Of a DNA stretch of 64,000 nucleotides, positions 45,760 to 54,537 are shown piece after piece. Position numbers and translations under genes: made by a program. The notes under the pieces are model-generated. The model was not told the origin of the DNA. It worked only from the letters and a program-made list of their open reading frames with translations, and ran no database searches. Position 1 is the stretch's first letter, and each line of letters begins with the position of its first letter. This stretch comes from Ornithinibacillus halotolerans (GTDB taxonomy: Bacteria; Bacillota; Bacilli; Bacillales; Amphibacillaceae), in NCBI RefSeq assembly GCF_014637405.1, contig NZ_BMEY01000009.1:69477-133476 (forward strand), written 5' to 3'.

Positions 45760-46723
45760 TTTTTATTTCTCCTTTAAATTCCATTGAACAATCAGCAAGC
45801 CAACTTGCAATTAAATCCATTTTTAAATTCATTATGGAAGCATTATTTATATGTTTAAATTCAATTCTGAGTTTTTCTTCAAAGTCATTGGATATTTCAT
45901 TGAAGATATCAGCATTCATTGTCCTATCTCTATTTAAAAGGGTTCTTGATGCTACATGCCTTTTATATTGACTTGCTAAATCTAATATGTCTTTTCTGAT
46001 GTCAGGAAAACCTTCTCCTAAGCGCTCCATGAGTTCAATTCCTGATATATACGCTGACATATACATATCCAATAACATATCCAGACTTTTAGTATCGGTT
46101 TTAAATTCCGGGTTAATCGCAATTAGTTTTCTCTTAACATTTTCCACCTTCTCATTCGGACACCCAGACCAATCAACTGATGTATCTTGCAAAATAGCAA
46201 AACTTAACTTTGTATCAGTAAGATTACTTCTTAATATTCTAGTGAGTTCAATTCTAAAATCCTCTGCGGTTTTTATGATAATTGTAAAATCCTTAGAAAT
46301 ATAATCATATAATTCTGGATTACTTTCTCTGACTTTCCTTACAAGTTCAGTTTTTTTAGCATTATGTTGAATAATCCTCTTATCCTTATATTCTGGAATA
46401 ACAAAATGCCACTCTTTAATAAGAGGGAGTCCTAAGCTCTTTAATACTTTAGCATTTTTTTCATCTATAAATTTTGCAATATCATCTGTAACTTTATCTC
46501 TATGATGTGAGTATAAATCGTCATTAGAATAATTCATATCTTCTGGGCAATAACATTGGATTACAACTCCAGAACGTGTAAAACCTTCAATCCCCCCATC
46601 ACCCTTGTGTTGTGCTGGTACTTCTTGAAAATGCTCATTTTGATATCTCATTTTATAACAAGATATAGATAAAGTTTCCCAACTATCCCCATCTATTGAA
46701 GAATCTAAAAATTCTAGTATCAT
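45752..46723 (-). CDS. ABC-3C system component with nuclease-like N-terminus
   Basis: A 323-residue protein. The N-terminal part carries HKGDGGIEGFTRSGVVIQCY (about 39-58), resembling the Asp-Gly-Gly and Val-Ile-Gln core of Mrr/restriction-endonuclease-like folds, but the catalytic Lys expected after Gln-x is not seen (Cys-Tyr instead), so it may bind rather than cut DNA, or use another residue. The C-terminal half is helical. This is the build of the larger non-ATPase subunit in ABC-3C systems. Coupled by overlaps to genes on both sides. Confidence 0.6.
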   Translation of the reverse strand: MILEFLDSSIDGDSWETLSISCYKMRYQNEHFQEVPAQHKGDGGIEGFTRSGVVIQCYCPEDMNYSNDDLYSHHRDKVTDDIAKFIDEKNAKVLKSLGLPLIKEWHFVIPEYKDKRIIQHNAKKTELVRKVRESNPELYDYISKDFTIIIKTAEDFRIELTRILRSNLTDTKLSFAILQDTSVDWSGCPNEKVENVKRKLIAINPEFKTDTKSLDMLLDMYMSAYISGIELMERLGEGFPDIRKDILDLASQYKRHVASRTLLNRDRTMNADIFNEISNDFEEKLRIEFKHINNASIMNLKMDLIASWLADCSMEFKGEIKNG

Positions 46724-46929
46724 TTGTTCCTCTCCCCGACTATATCTTTTATAGAAATAAATCTTTCTTTCGATGGTTTTGTTTCAATAAAATTAATATC
46801 AACTACAAATTCTTTATTTGAATCTACGTATCTAACAATTGCTAAATTTAAGAGATTTCTATGATTAACAATCACTATTTCTTTATCTACAAAGTAATAA
46901 GATTGGTTTTCTAATATATTATCAATCAT
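46720..46929 (-). CDS. Small first gene of the ABC-3C operon
   Basis: A 69-residue, beta-rich hydrophilic protein with no recognisable motif. It overlaps the next gene by four bases (ATGA), so it is translated with the ABC-3C proteins and is probably part of the system, perhaps a fourth subunit or an inhibitor. I do not know the family. Confidence 0.55.
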   Translation of the reverse strand: MIDNILENQSYYFVDKEIVIVNHRNLLNLAIVRYVDSNKEFVVDINFIETKPSKERFISIKDIVGERNK

Positions 46930-47046
46930 AATAATCCCCTATTCAAAGACTCATTTTTATTATCCATTCTTTTAATCAATAATTTTTATAGTAAGTATAT
47001 TTATCTCTAATTATGACTATATACCTAATCTTACCATATTTTAGTG

Positions 47047-47228
47047 TCAACCTTCGGAAAAATACCACAAATCAGATATCGCTACTACTTAAGTAATTCC
47101 TCCATAGTTGTGCCCGCGTGTCGTTCTCGGTGGCTGGGTAACTGTCATCTAAATGTCAAACTCCAAATCGTAGACAGAATAGTAACAAATGATTTTAAAG
47201 GAAACAATAACAAAAGACCTAATTGACA
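47047..47228. other. 182-bp segment bounded by TGTCAA and TTGACA
   Basis: The 321-base gap between the ABC-3C operon and the second tniQ contains a segment that starts TGTCAA (47047) and ends TTGACA (47228), with two further TGTCA copies at 47148-47161 (CTGTCATCTAAATGTCAAAC). Its middle is richer in GC than the flanks. TGTCA repeats are typical of ends of TniA/TnsB-type transposons, so it may be a short non-autonomous element or an old transposon end. No 5-base target duplication is visible. A 60-codon frame inside it lacks a ribosome site. Confidence 0.35.
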
Positions 47229-47250
47229 AGCAAGTGAGATTTATATTTCC

Positions 47251-48471
47251 TCATCGTCTTTTATTAGGTTTCCTGGTCTTAATTTCATTATTATATTCTA
47301 TTAATATATTTCTCTCTTCTAAATAATCCTCTATATATTCAATTAATAGATTATCTGTATCCCCTGTTATTCGGAGAATTTCTTCAGGTGAAGGAAGGGG
47401 ATAGAAATTATGTATGATATAGTCAAAATCTCTGAACAGCTTTTTATTACGAAGGTATTTTATCTTACAGTCCTTAAGGTCATTCAATATTGGTAATGCA
47501 GAAACATTAAAAGAACTAAAGTCATATATTATCTGAACTGGGGCTCCGATAATATAAATTAATCCAAGTAAATTATAAAATTGATCCGTATATTTATCAT
47601 CACAACCATATATGATAAAATCTTTACGCAACTTAAGAGCTATTTCAGTCTTATGACTATACTTATTTGCTAAAAATACTAAAATACTTTCAATTGGAAT
47701 AGTTATATCTGTAAAGACACTTTCTAAAGCCTTAATCAGTTTAATTATAGGGGAATTTAGTATCTTCCGAGTATCGATAATTAACTCGCCAATAGCTGAA
47801 GCTATCCAAATGTCAAAACAATTAATTTTCACCTCATCATTTTTGTATTTATCCGTACTTAACCATGTATTACAACTATAACAAGTAGCAATGCTTCCTT
47901 TCGAATTCAATGCCGGTTGGGATCTTTTACACGAAGGACAAGTGTTTATGAGAGGACAATTATGTAGGGGGCAAATACTTACATATTGTATATTCCATAA
48001 TAATGGTTGATAAAAAGTGCCATTCTCTTCCTTCATTTTGTCTAAACATTGAGGACACCATTTTTTGTAAAGATTTATTACTTTATAATTGGTAATGCCA
48101 TTCCACGAGATTAAGGTAAGGTTTCTTAAATCCATTCTAGAAGTCAAGTGTTCTAAGGCATTAATAAATTCAATTGTTAATAAAGTACATCCATCTACAA
48201 ACCTACCAATGCGATTGAAGTTACTATCATTGCTCTTTAAATAATCAGCGGATTCACTAAATAGGGGATATATCAGATATTGTATTAGACTTTTTATTCT
48301 CAAATTATGTACATTTGATAACCTTATCAAATAACTAGTAAGACTTTCTACCATTGAAGTACCTATACCTATAGGTTCCAAATTGTAGAGAGTACTCCTC
48401 AAAGGATAACTAATTTCATTACTAATAGACATTCCCACATTACATTCCTCCAACTTATATTTTAATTTCAA
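47251..48471 (-). CDS. TniQ/TnsD-like target-selection protein, second copy
   Basis: A 406-residue protein with the TniQ domain: N-terminal LYNLEPIGIGTSMVESLTSY, then zinc ligands in CPQC (about 139-142), CPLHNC, CPSC and CYSC (to about 205), followed by a divergent helical C-terminus that in TnsD proteins recognises the target site. It is related to, but clearly different from, the TniQ protein encoded at 52500. Last tns-type gene in the core. Two different TniQ proteins in one element suggest two target choices, or one that links TnsC and another that reads DNA. Confidence 0.82.
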   Translation of the reverse strand: MKLKYKLEECNVGMSISNEISYPLRSTLYNLEPIGIGTSMVESLTSYLIRLSNVHNLRIKSLIQYLIYPLFSESADYLKSNDSNFNRIGRFVDGCTLLTIEFINALEHLTSRMDLRNLTLISWNGITNYKVINLYKKWCPQCLDKMKEENGTFYQPLLWNIQYVSICPLHNCPLINTCPSCKRSQPALNSKGSIATCYSCNTWLSTDKYKNDEVKINCFDIWIASAIGELIIDTRKILNSPIIKLIKALESVFTDITIPIESILVFLANKYSHKTEIALKLRKDFIIYGCDDKYTDQFYNLLGLIYIIGAPVQIIYDFSSFNVSALPILNDLKDCKIKYLRNKKLFRDFDYIIHNFYPLPSPEEILRITGDTDNLLIEYIEDYLEERNILIEYNNEIKTRKPNKRR

Positions 48472-48553
48472 TGAATTATTATCCTTTATCCGTCAAGCAT
48501 TAGGACTATAAACTGTAGAAAATTTATACTTGATAGAAGTAACATGCACTAAC

Positions 48554-49695
48554 TTATATATCGCCCACTGCATCCCTTTTCGGATTTCTAACTCCAGCTT
48601 TACTTGTTTTCTTATCTGTACCCTTATTTACATGATTTTCAGATTCTCTTTTCTCTGTTTTATTTTCAAAACCTGGCATGCCTAAGAGTACGGCCACATC
48701 ATCATCTTGTTTGTTGTTATTTTCAACAGTAGCTTCACCATCTATTGCTTCTTTTGCTAAATTGTGTATTTGATTAGTTGTTAACGCATATTCTTTAAAA
48801 TGTTCTAATGTTAATGTTGGTAAATTTGGGATTTCAAGTAAATTATACTCAAATGTTGTTCAATCAAATCCTTTAGTATCCCTATACATCCTGCACTTAC
48901 TTGATAAAAATACTTCCAATGCTCAACGAGGTTAGGTTCGGTTAATAAGGGGATTTGTTTTTGAAGATTCCACAGAGTTTTTATAAACATTTCTTGATCA
49001 TCTTTTTTACGAACATCATATCTTCTAAAGTGTATATCTAATCCTCGTCTAGATAACTGACCAAGAGAGTCTCTAAAATCTAATATTTCGTAAGTGCCAA
49101 ACAAGACATGAGGTGTATTCGATATAGAAACTAATGATTTGATTAAATTCATTTGGTCTGTCGCAGTCTTGGCAGAACCATTAAATGTCATGTGTTGTGC
49201 TTCATCTATTAACATCGCTTTTGTTTTTCTAAATTTCAAAGCATTTTCTAATGATCTTCTAAGTGCTCTGTTAGGCTGCCGTTCTTTATTATTCAGTTGT
49301 TTATTAATATTTTTATCAATATCGATTTTATGCTCTATTAATGGTTCATCCAAAGCCATAAGTGCACGAATATAATGTTCTTTCCAATCATACTTCCCAT
49401 TATCAGGAGCAATTGCTTCAAAACCAGCAATAGGAACCAAACTTTTATCGGTCTCCATTAATACTTTATAATCACTTAAGAGTCTTTCAAAAACTTTTTT
49501 AAACAATTCCGATTTTCCAACCCCACTTGGCCCATAAACTAAAAATATTTGTTTGGTTGATGGATTAGTGATTCTTTTTAATATCTCTTTAAAAGCTGCT
49601 ATAAAAAAAGGATGGGCTACAGAATAGTTCTTAAAATATCCAATACGTTTAATTGGAGTGTCTTCTAATAACTGTACTGGAAAGTTCTTTACCAT
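48554..49695 (-). pseudogene. tnsC: TnsC-like AAA+ transposition regulator, frameshifted near the 3' end
   Basis: The main frame (48811-49695, 294 residues) encodes an AAA+ ATPase with Walker A VYGPSGVGKSE (about 45-52), Walker B AMLIDEAQH and sensor motif HVLFGTYE, all typical of TnsC/TniB. Near 48845 the frame runs into a stop, but the -1 frame then continues for about 95 codons (LLEIPNLPTL, later NQIHNLAKEAIDGE) to a TAA at 48554 and looks like the natural C-terminal tail. One lost base in the TATAATTTAC stretch explains it. In Tn7 the TnsC tail contacts TnsA and TnsB, so a truncated product may not support transposition. No slippery heptamer is evident. Confidence 0.75.
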
Positions 49696-49697
49696 AT

Positions 49698-52412
49698 TTA
49701 CAACTCCTCATAACGCTCGAACACAATATCATCTATTTTAATTTCATTTGAGTTTTCAGTATTATCTACAACTAATTTGATATTTTCATTTATAACTTGT
49801 TCATTTTTGTTTTGAACTTCTTCTTCAAATGTTTCCTTTAAACCACCCTCAATAACAAATAAATTTCTAGTAGCTCTATCCTTAAGACGTTGTTTTAGTA
49901 ATACCTCTTCAGCCTCTAATGAATTTAAGAAATCAGTTATCATCTTTGCTGTAACACCAGTTTTCTTTTCACTAAGTTTCGCTCTAGTTTTTAATTCTTG
50001 AAAAGCTATATTAAGTTCCTTTTCTGTTCTATTCTTTAATACGTTATATTTTTCAGATTTGAGCTCAATCCATCTCTTATTAATATACGCATACCCAACT
50101 CCCATATTAAATGGATCATACCTTACTTGGACTGAGGTGTTCTCAATTTGACCATTTCGAAAAGATGAATGCCAATAATAAAATCTATTTATTTTCACAC
50201 CATAACCAGGAATAACTTTCGCTGTACCTTTTCTAGTACTAGGTAATGTTAAAATACGGAATACCTCATCATAGGCTATTCTTGTAGCATTTCTTTCTCC
50301 ACCTTTTAAAATGCTATTTTCATACATATTTTGAGGAGTTGCACCTATTCCGCTGTGTTCAGTTTTATCGTAAATTTCATAAGCCCATCTACTTAAGTAT
50401 TCATAAAGCTTTTCCAATGTCCAGATTGCTAAATTCTTTGGATTAACATTTTTTGAAACTTGCCTAACATTCTTTGTTAGTTGCGTGTTTCCAGTTAGAT
50501 TATAAATGAACATTTGGTTTGTTGTTCCAAATAATCTTTCGATTACGCTTCCATATCTCGGTTTAGACCCAGGTCTTATCTTCTTAGTACAATAATTCCT
50601 ACTTAGCAGTGTATCAAAATAAACACTATTAAAATCTTTACCACCATCAACTACTATTGTGCTTGGGAATCTTGAGTGTTTTTTTACACATTCTCGTAGT
50701 ACCATCATATTGCTTCTATAGCTAGGTGGATCAAATGAAATATATAAAGCCAAAATTCTTCTTGAATAAGCATCAATTAAAAATGTTAACCATGGTCTAC
50801 CTAAGTTCTTTCCTGTAATAGAACATACTAATTCAATGTCGAGTTGGGTATGATCGATATGACATATTTCAAAGACACGATCACCATGCCTAGGTGTGTC
50901 AAAGTTTAAATACAAACTAAATTCTCCATTATTATATGCTGCTTTATCTCCTTTTCTTTTTTTATCCTGTTCATGCCTAGGGGTTTTGTGAACATTTTTT
51001 GTAAATGTAAAGTAACATGGCGGATTAAGATGATTTTTATAACATTCCTGCTCAAATTTTAAATATACTGACCTCATAGTGCTTTGTTTTAAATTCTCAT
51101 AATTATCTTGTATGAATTTTTCCATTAATGTTTGTAAATCTCTATCTAGCCTTTGAGTTTTATTTCCTTTTTTATTTTCCTTAGACAACAAACCTACATA
51201 TCCGTTTCCAAACTTTTTTTCAGCGTCTCTGTAACTTTTTATCCAGTTGTAAATAGTTCTATCAGTGACAACTTCTTTGTTATTTCCTAAGTTCACTGTT
51301 TTATTAATGTATGGAAGTATAATATTATATTTTTTATTTGCATCTTCCAAATCTTTTAAACTTGCGCTATTTAATAGCTCAATTTCTTCATTTTGAATGG
51401 TATCTATTTTTGAAAGACCTTTAATTTTCCCTTCTTTAATAAAATACTCTAGTGTTGTAATAGGAATTTCGGTTGTACTGTCCGCTGACTTAAGATATAC
51501 ATTATTTAACCCTACATTAATAATTTCCCATTCTACATCATCCCAAAGTAATTTTTCACCAGATTGTAATTTAAAAGAAATTGTATTTTCAGGACCTTCA
51601 CTAGCACTTGAAGAAACCATGTTTTTATAGGCTTCTTTATATTCTTTATTAATATAAAGTCGTGCTGAATAATCCGGTATTACTTCATTGTTTGTATCAA
51701 TGTAAAGCTCTCCTAATATTAATAAACTATAAATATCATCTGCTTTAAAATTATCTTCTAACTCGAGAAAATTATTAAGTGTAATACCCGGGTTAAGAGC
51801 AGCTACTTTTAAGATTCCCCTTATAACATTATCTTCAACAGATAACTCATTTGCTTTTAAAATAAAGTCTTCTAGAAACTTTACATTCCTAATAAATTTT
51901 CGATTTAAATCCTTATCTGTCCTAATTCGGAAAGATAGCCCATACTTCTCAGCATATTTTTCCGCCGGAGGACATCTCCACACACCAAATTCATCAACAG
52001 AGTATCTATTTGGCCATTTCATAGATAATTTTATTAACTCTTCTTCTGTCTTCCATTCTTCCCAACCAATCCAGTTTTCTTCTATTACAAAGAAATCAGA
52101 TGTATACAAATGACCTTTTTTTGTCCCTTTAATTAAATAATCAATTTTAAACGAGGGTGGTTGATCATAAAATTCTAGCACGTTAGAGCTCATCTCTTTT
52201 TCTATTATCCCAGCCAACTCAAGAGTATGACTCTCAAACTGTATAGTGAAACCCATTTTTTTACTTGGATAAGTACCTGGAACATTTTTCCCACCACTTC
52301 TGACCTTTCTTGCTGGGTCTGACTTACGAATTTTCACAACTTCGTTTATTGCTTCTCCACTCAGTTTTTTTGAGCTTAAAAATAGGTCTATACTCTGGAT
52401 CAACTTAATCAC
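49698..52412 (-). CDS. tnsAB: TnsA-TnsB fusion transposase
   Basis: A 904-residue protein joining two Tn7 subunits. Residues about 45-185 form a TnsA-type endonuclease with Glu in QFESHTLE (about 60), Asp in YTSDFFV (106) and the Glu-x-Lys pair in WEEWK (119, 121); it would cut the 5' ends. The rest is TnsB: helix-turn-helix region (about 380-430), RNase H core with Asp in HIDHTQLD (about 520), Asp in VVDGGKDF (about 589) and Glu in VIERLFG (about 625), then the Mu-type beta-barrel and a TnsC-contacting tail. All catalytic residues are intact. Its stop lies two bases before tnsC. Such fusions allow cut-and-paste without a separate tnsA gene. Confidence 0.88.
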   Translation of the reverse strand: MIKLIQSIDLFLSSKKLSGEAINEVVKIRKSDPARKVRSGGKNVPGTYPSKKMGFTIQFESHTLELAGIIEKEMSSNVLEFYDQPPSFKIDYLIKGTKKGHLYTSDFFVIEENWIGWEEWKTEEELIKLSMKWPNRYSVDEFGVWRCPPAEKYAEKYGLSFRIRTDKDLNRKFIRNVKFLEDFILKANELSVEDNVIRGILKVAALNPGITLNNFLELEDNFKADDIYSLLILGELYIDTNNEVIPDYSARLYINKEYKEAYKNMVSSSASEGPENTISFKLQSGEKLLWDDVEWEIINVGLNNVYLKSADSTTEIPITTLEYFIKEGKIKGLSKIDTIQNEEIELLNSASLKDLEDANKKYNIILPYINKTVNLGNNKEVVTDRTIYNWIKSYRDAEKKFGNGYVGLLSKENKKGNKTQRLDRDLQTLMEKFIQDNYENLKQSTMRSVYLKFEQECYKNHLNPPCYFTFTKNVHKTPRHEQDKKRKGDKAAYNNGEFSLYLNFDTPRHGDRVFEICHIDHTQLDIELVCSITGKNLGRPWLTFLIDAYSRRILALYISFDPPSYRSNMMVLRECVKKHSRFPSTIVVDGGKDFNSVYFDTLLSRNYCTKKIRPGSKPRYGSVIERLFGTTNQMFIYNLTGNTQLTKNVRQVSKNVNPKNLAIWTLEKLYEYLSRWAYEIYDKTEHSGIGATPQNMYENSILKGGERNATRIAYDEVFRILTLPSTRKGTAKVIPGYGVKINRFYYWHSSFRNGQIENTSVQVRYDPFNMGVGYAYINKRWIELKSEKYNVLKNRTEKELNIAFQELKTRAKLSEKKTGVTAKMITDFLNSLEAEEVLLKQRLKDRATRNLFVIEGGLKETFEEEVQNKNEQVINENIKLVVDNTENSNEIKIDDIVFERYEEL

Positions 52413-52499
52413 CTCAAAGGATAAATTTAACTATTTATATAATTCTATATTTTTGTTAGAATTCCTCTTTTATTGTAATATTAGTATGGAAAAACAGGT

Positions 52500-53807
52500 C
52501 TACTTAATAAGTTTTTTCCACTTTAATGCAATATCTCTTTCTTTTATCAAATATGGCGCGTTAAGAATCGCTTCAACTTTTCTTCTACTGGGGTATATGT
52601 TTCTGCTTTCTAGTCTTTTAATAGCATTTGATAATTCATTTTCTGCATTTTCCTGTCTAGTAGACTTCTTTAGTTTTAAGTATTCAGTATAAATTTCTAC
52701 AATTTTTTTGCTTTCTTCTGGATATTTCAAGTATAACAGTCGCCTATCACACCCAATATACTCTGCGATACTTTTTAGTGATTTTGGTGAATCTACATAA
52801 TCTTCATTTATGTAATTATTTAAGTAACTTTTTATAAAGACATGATCATGTTTTTTACTTACGCTCTTATTGCAGTATATTTGAACATTTTTATCAATTA
52901 TTGAATTTTGTAATGGCATTTTTTCAAGAAAATCCGTAATTGTTATTTCTAATTTTATACATATTAATACTAAGGATTTTAAGATGGGTATACTCTCTCC
53001 TCTTAGCCAATATCTAAAGGTGGACTTAGATATTCCAAAGTACTCAGCTGCTTTATTTACATTACTTTCAAAGTAGTTTGTCACGTAATATTTCAATGCT
53101 TCGGATATGGTATCTCTTTGATAGACTCTAGAATTTCCTAACATGTTTGTTACTTGATTAACCATTTTTAAATCTTCTTCATTTGGTTTAGTTGAATTCT
53201 TATTAACAACCCCAACCCATTTTTCACACTTAGAACAATATCCTGGACTACTTTTTCTAGAGATAACCTGCATCTTCTTACCACAAAAAGGACATTGGTT
53301 AACTAATTGAACTCTGTGTATCGGGCAATAGTTTACTATTTTCAACGTCCATATTAATTGATCGTAAATAACTAAACCTTTATATAACGCATCTAAATAA
53401 CAATTTGGACACCAAGCCTTTTCCGTCCTTAATAATCCCTTTGTAGGTAAGATGTTCGTCCATGAATTTAACGTTAATCTAACTAAATCGTTCCTACCTG
53501 TTAATTTAGAAATAACTCTTATAAAATCAGTTGCTAGGGTACCGATTCCATTTATTCCATTAGAAGAATCGTAAAATCCATCCCCACCCTTATCTGCAAT
53601 ATTATTTATATATTTTTTATCCAGTAATGGAGTTATAATCTTTGAAAATAATGTGCCTTGTGCAACATTATGATTTAATGCTAGCCTTGAAATATACCCT
53701 GATAATGATTCTCTCAATTCTGTGTTTATTCCTATTGGTTCTAAGTTATAAAGTAAACTCCTTGAGGGTACTTTACACGTATGAGTATGATTAATCAATC
53801 TATACAC
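52500..53807 (-). CDS. TniQ/TnsD-like target-selection protein, first copy
   Basis: A 435-residue protein with the TniQ domain (LYNLEPIGINTELRESLSGY near residue 21) and zinc ligands CPNC, CPIH, CPFC and CSKC between about 135 and 200. The C-terminal half holds a helix-turn-helix-like stretch (AAEYFGISKSTFRYWLRG, about 250-267) and a second one near 350, fitting site-specific DNA binding. It comes first in the operon, ahead of tnsAB, which is unusual because tnsD normally follows tnsC in Tn7. Upstream lies a minus-strand promoter-like TTGATA-18-TATAAT and a terminator. Confidence 0.82.
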   Translation of the reverse strand: MYRLINHTHTCKVPSRSLLYNLEPIGINTELRESLSGYISRLALNHNVAQGTLFSKIITPLLDKKYINNIADKGGDGFYDSSNGINGIGTLATDFIRVISKLTGRNDLVRLTLNSWTNILPTKGLLRTEKAWCPNCYLDALYKGLVIYDQLIWTLKIVNYCPIHRVQLVNQCPFCGKKMQVISRKSSPGYCSKCEKWVGVVNKNSTKPNEEDLKMVNQVTNMLGNSRVYQRDTISEALKYYVTNYFESNVNKAAEYFGISKSTFRYWLRGESIPILKSLVLICIKLEITITDFLEKMPLQNSIIDKNVQIYCNKSVSKKHDHVFIKSYLNNYINEDYVDSPKSLKSIAEYIGCDRRLLYLKYPEESKKIVEIYTEYLKLKKSTRQENAENELSNAIKRLESRNIYPSRRKVEAILNAPYLIKERDIALKWKKLIK

Positions 53808-53867
53808 CCCTAAAATTTATTAGGGTTATTTTATCTATTAACTAAAAATTTATTCTAAACCAATAAT

Positions 53868-53898
53868 CAAAAAAACCCACCTTTTGGGTGGGGTGTTT
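53868..53898. terminator. Intrinsic terminator at the right border
   Basis: CCCACC (53876-53881) pairs with GGGTGG (53886-53891). On the minus strand it is followed by GTTTTTTTG, on the plus strand by GGTGTTTTTT, so it can work both ways. It shields tniQ from transcripts entering from the right. Confidence 0.8.
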
Positions 53899-53901
53899 TT
53901 T

Positions 53902-53923
53902 GAAGCTTTCATTATAACTTTTT
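53902..53923 (-). repeat. Candidate TnsB-binding repeat, right side
   Basis: On the minus strand AAAAGTTATAATGAAAGCTT shares the A run and ATGAAAGCTT with the plus-strand copy at 41175-41195, i.e. in inverted relation. It also contains TATAAT that could serve as a -10 box (TTGATA at 53936-53941, 18-base spacer). Only one clear copy is seen. Confidence 0.35.
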
Positions 53924-54035
53924 ATTCATTTTAATATCAATTTCACAAGTTTTGATAATCCATAACATTAACTACAAATGAGTCATCATATGTACTACCG
54001 ACAAAATTCCAATTCATCATAGCTTCTTTTCTCCG

Positions 54036-54417
54036 TTACTTGAAAAAGGATTGAACTTTTAAAGCAACTTCTTTTGATTTAAACTCAATAGATGAAAGCC
54101 TTTCAATGTCTACCCACATTGGCAAATACGTTCCTCAGTTTCTATTCTCGTCTGTATACTCTTCACTTTGTCCAGTTCCGAATGTCCCATCAATAATCTC
54201 AGAAAGGAAAAAATATTGAGATTCGTTAAATTCAACTTGTGCAATGCACTCATTAATATTAACTTTTACTCCCAATTCTTCTAAGACTTCTCTTTTAGCA
54301 TCCCCTATAGGTGTCTCTCCTTCTTCTATTCCACCACCAAGAAATACATAGTATACGGAACCTTCTCTAATCTCTTTAATCAGTCCGACCTTTCTATTTT
54401 CAATTAATCCCTTATGA
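54036..54417 (-). pseudogene. Nudix hydrolase remnant
   Basis: One frame on the minus strand reads LIENRKVGLI, then a full Nudix box GGGIEEGETPIGDAKREVLE followed by ELGV, then about 40 residues to an in-frame TGA (near 54165), after which the same frame resumes with GTYLPMWVDIERL to a TAA at 54036. The N-terminal ten or so residues and start codon are missing, with an in-frame TAA just upstream. A decayed NTP or nucleoside-diphosphate hydrolase. Confidence 0.75.
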
Positions 54418-54537
54418 ATTTACATATTAAATAAAACTCTAGTTTAGTCAAAAAGACCAGTAACAATCTTTTTATTGTGGTAAAGCATCCATTAAGTATA
54501 ATTATTCACATTTCAGTTATGTCATTTTTTCAAAGTC

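Larger units (their letters stand above)
40929..53923 (-). mobile_element. Tn7-like transposon (approximate limits)
   Basis: Core genes in transcription order: tniQ, tnsA-tnsB fusion, tnsC (frameshifted), second tniQ. An ABC-3C operon follows as apparent cargo, interrupted only by a group II intron. The limits given are the outermost copies of a candidate TnsB-binding repeat; exact ends, the terminal TGT and a 5-base target duplication were not found. The right flank is a strip of pseudogenes, so the right end may be damaged or lie elsewhere between 53808 and 54035. Tn7-like elements with TnsAB fusions are known; no cas genes are present here, so target choice should rest on the two TniQ/TnsD-type proteins. 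Confidence 0.6.

Noticed and set aside
47044-47226. Sixty-codon plus-strand frame
   Set aside because: No ribosome site, odd composition, and it lies within the TGTCAA-bounded segment; no homology recognised.
48811-48860. Programmed frameshift in tnsC
   Set aside because: The overlap has no X-XXY-YYZ slippery heptamer or following structure, so a simple deletion is the better reading; kept only as an open possibility.
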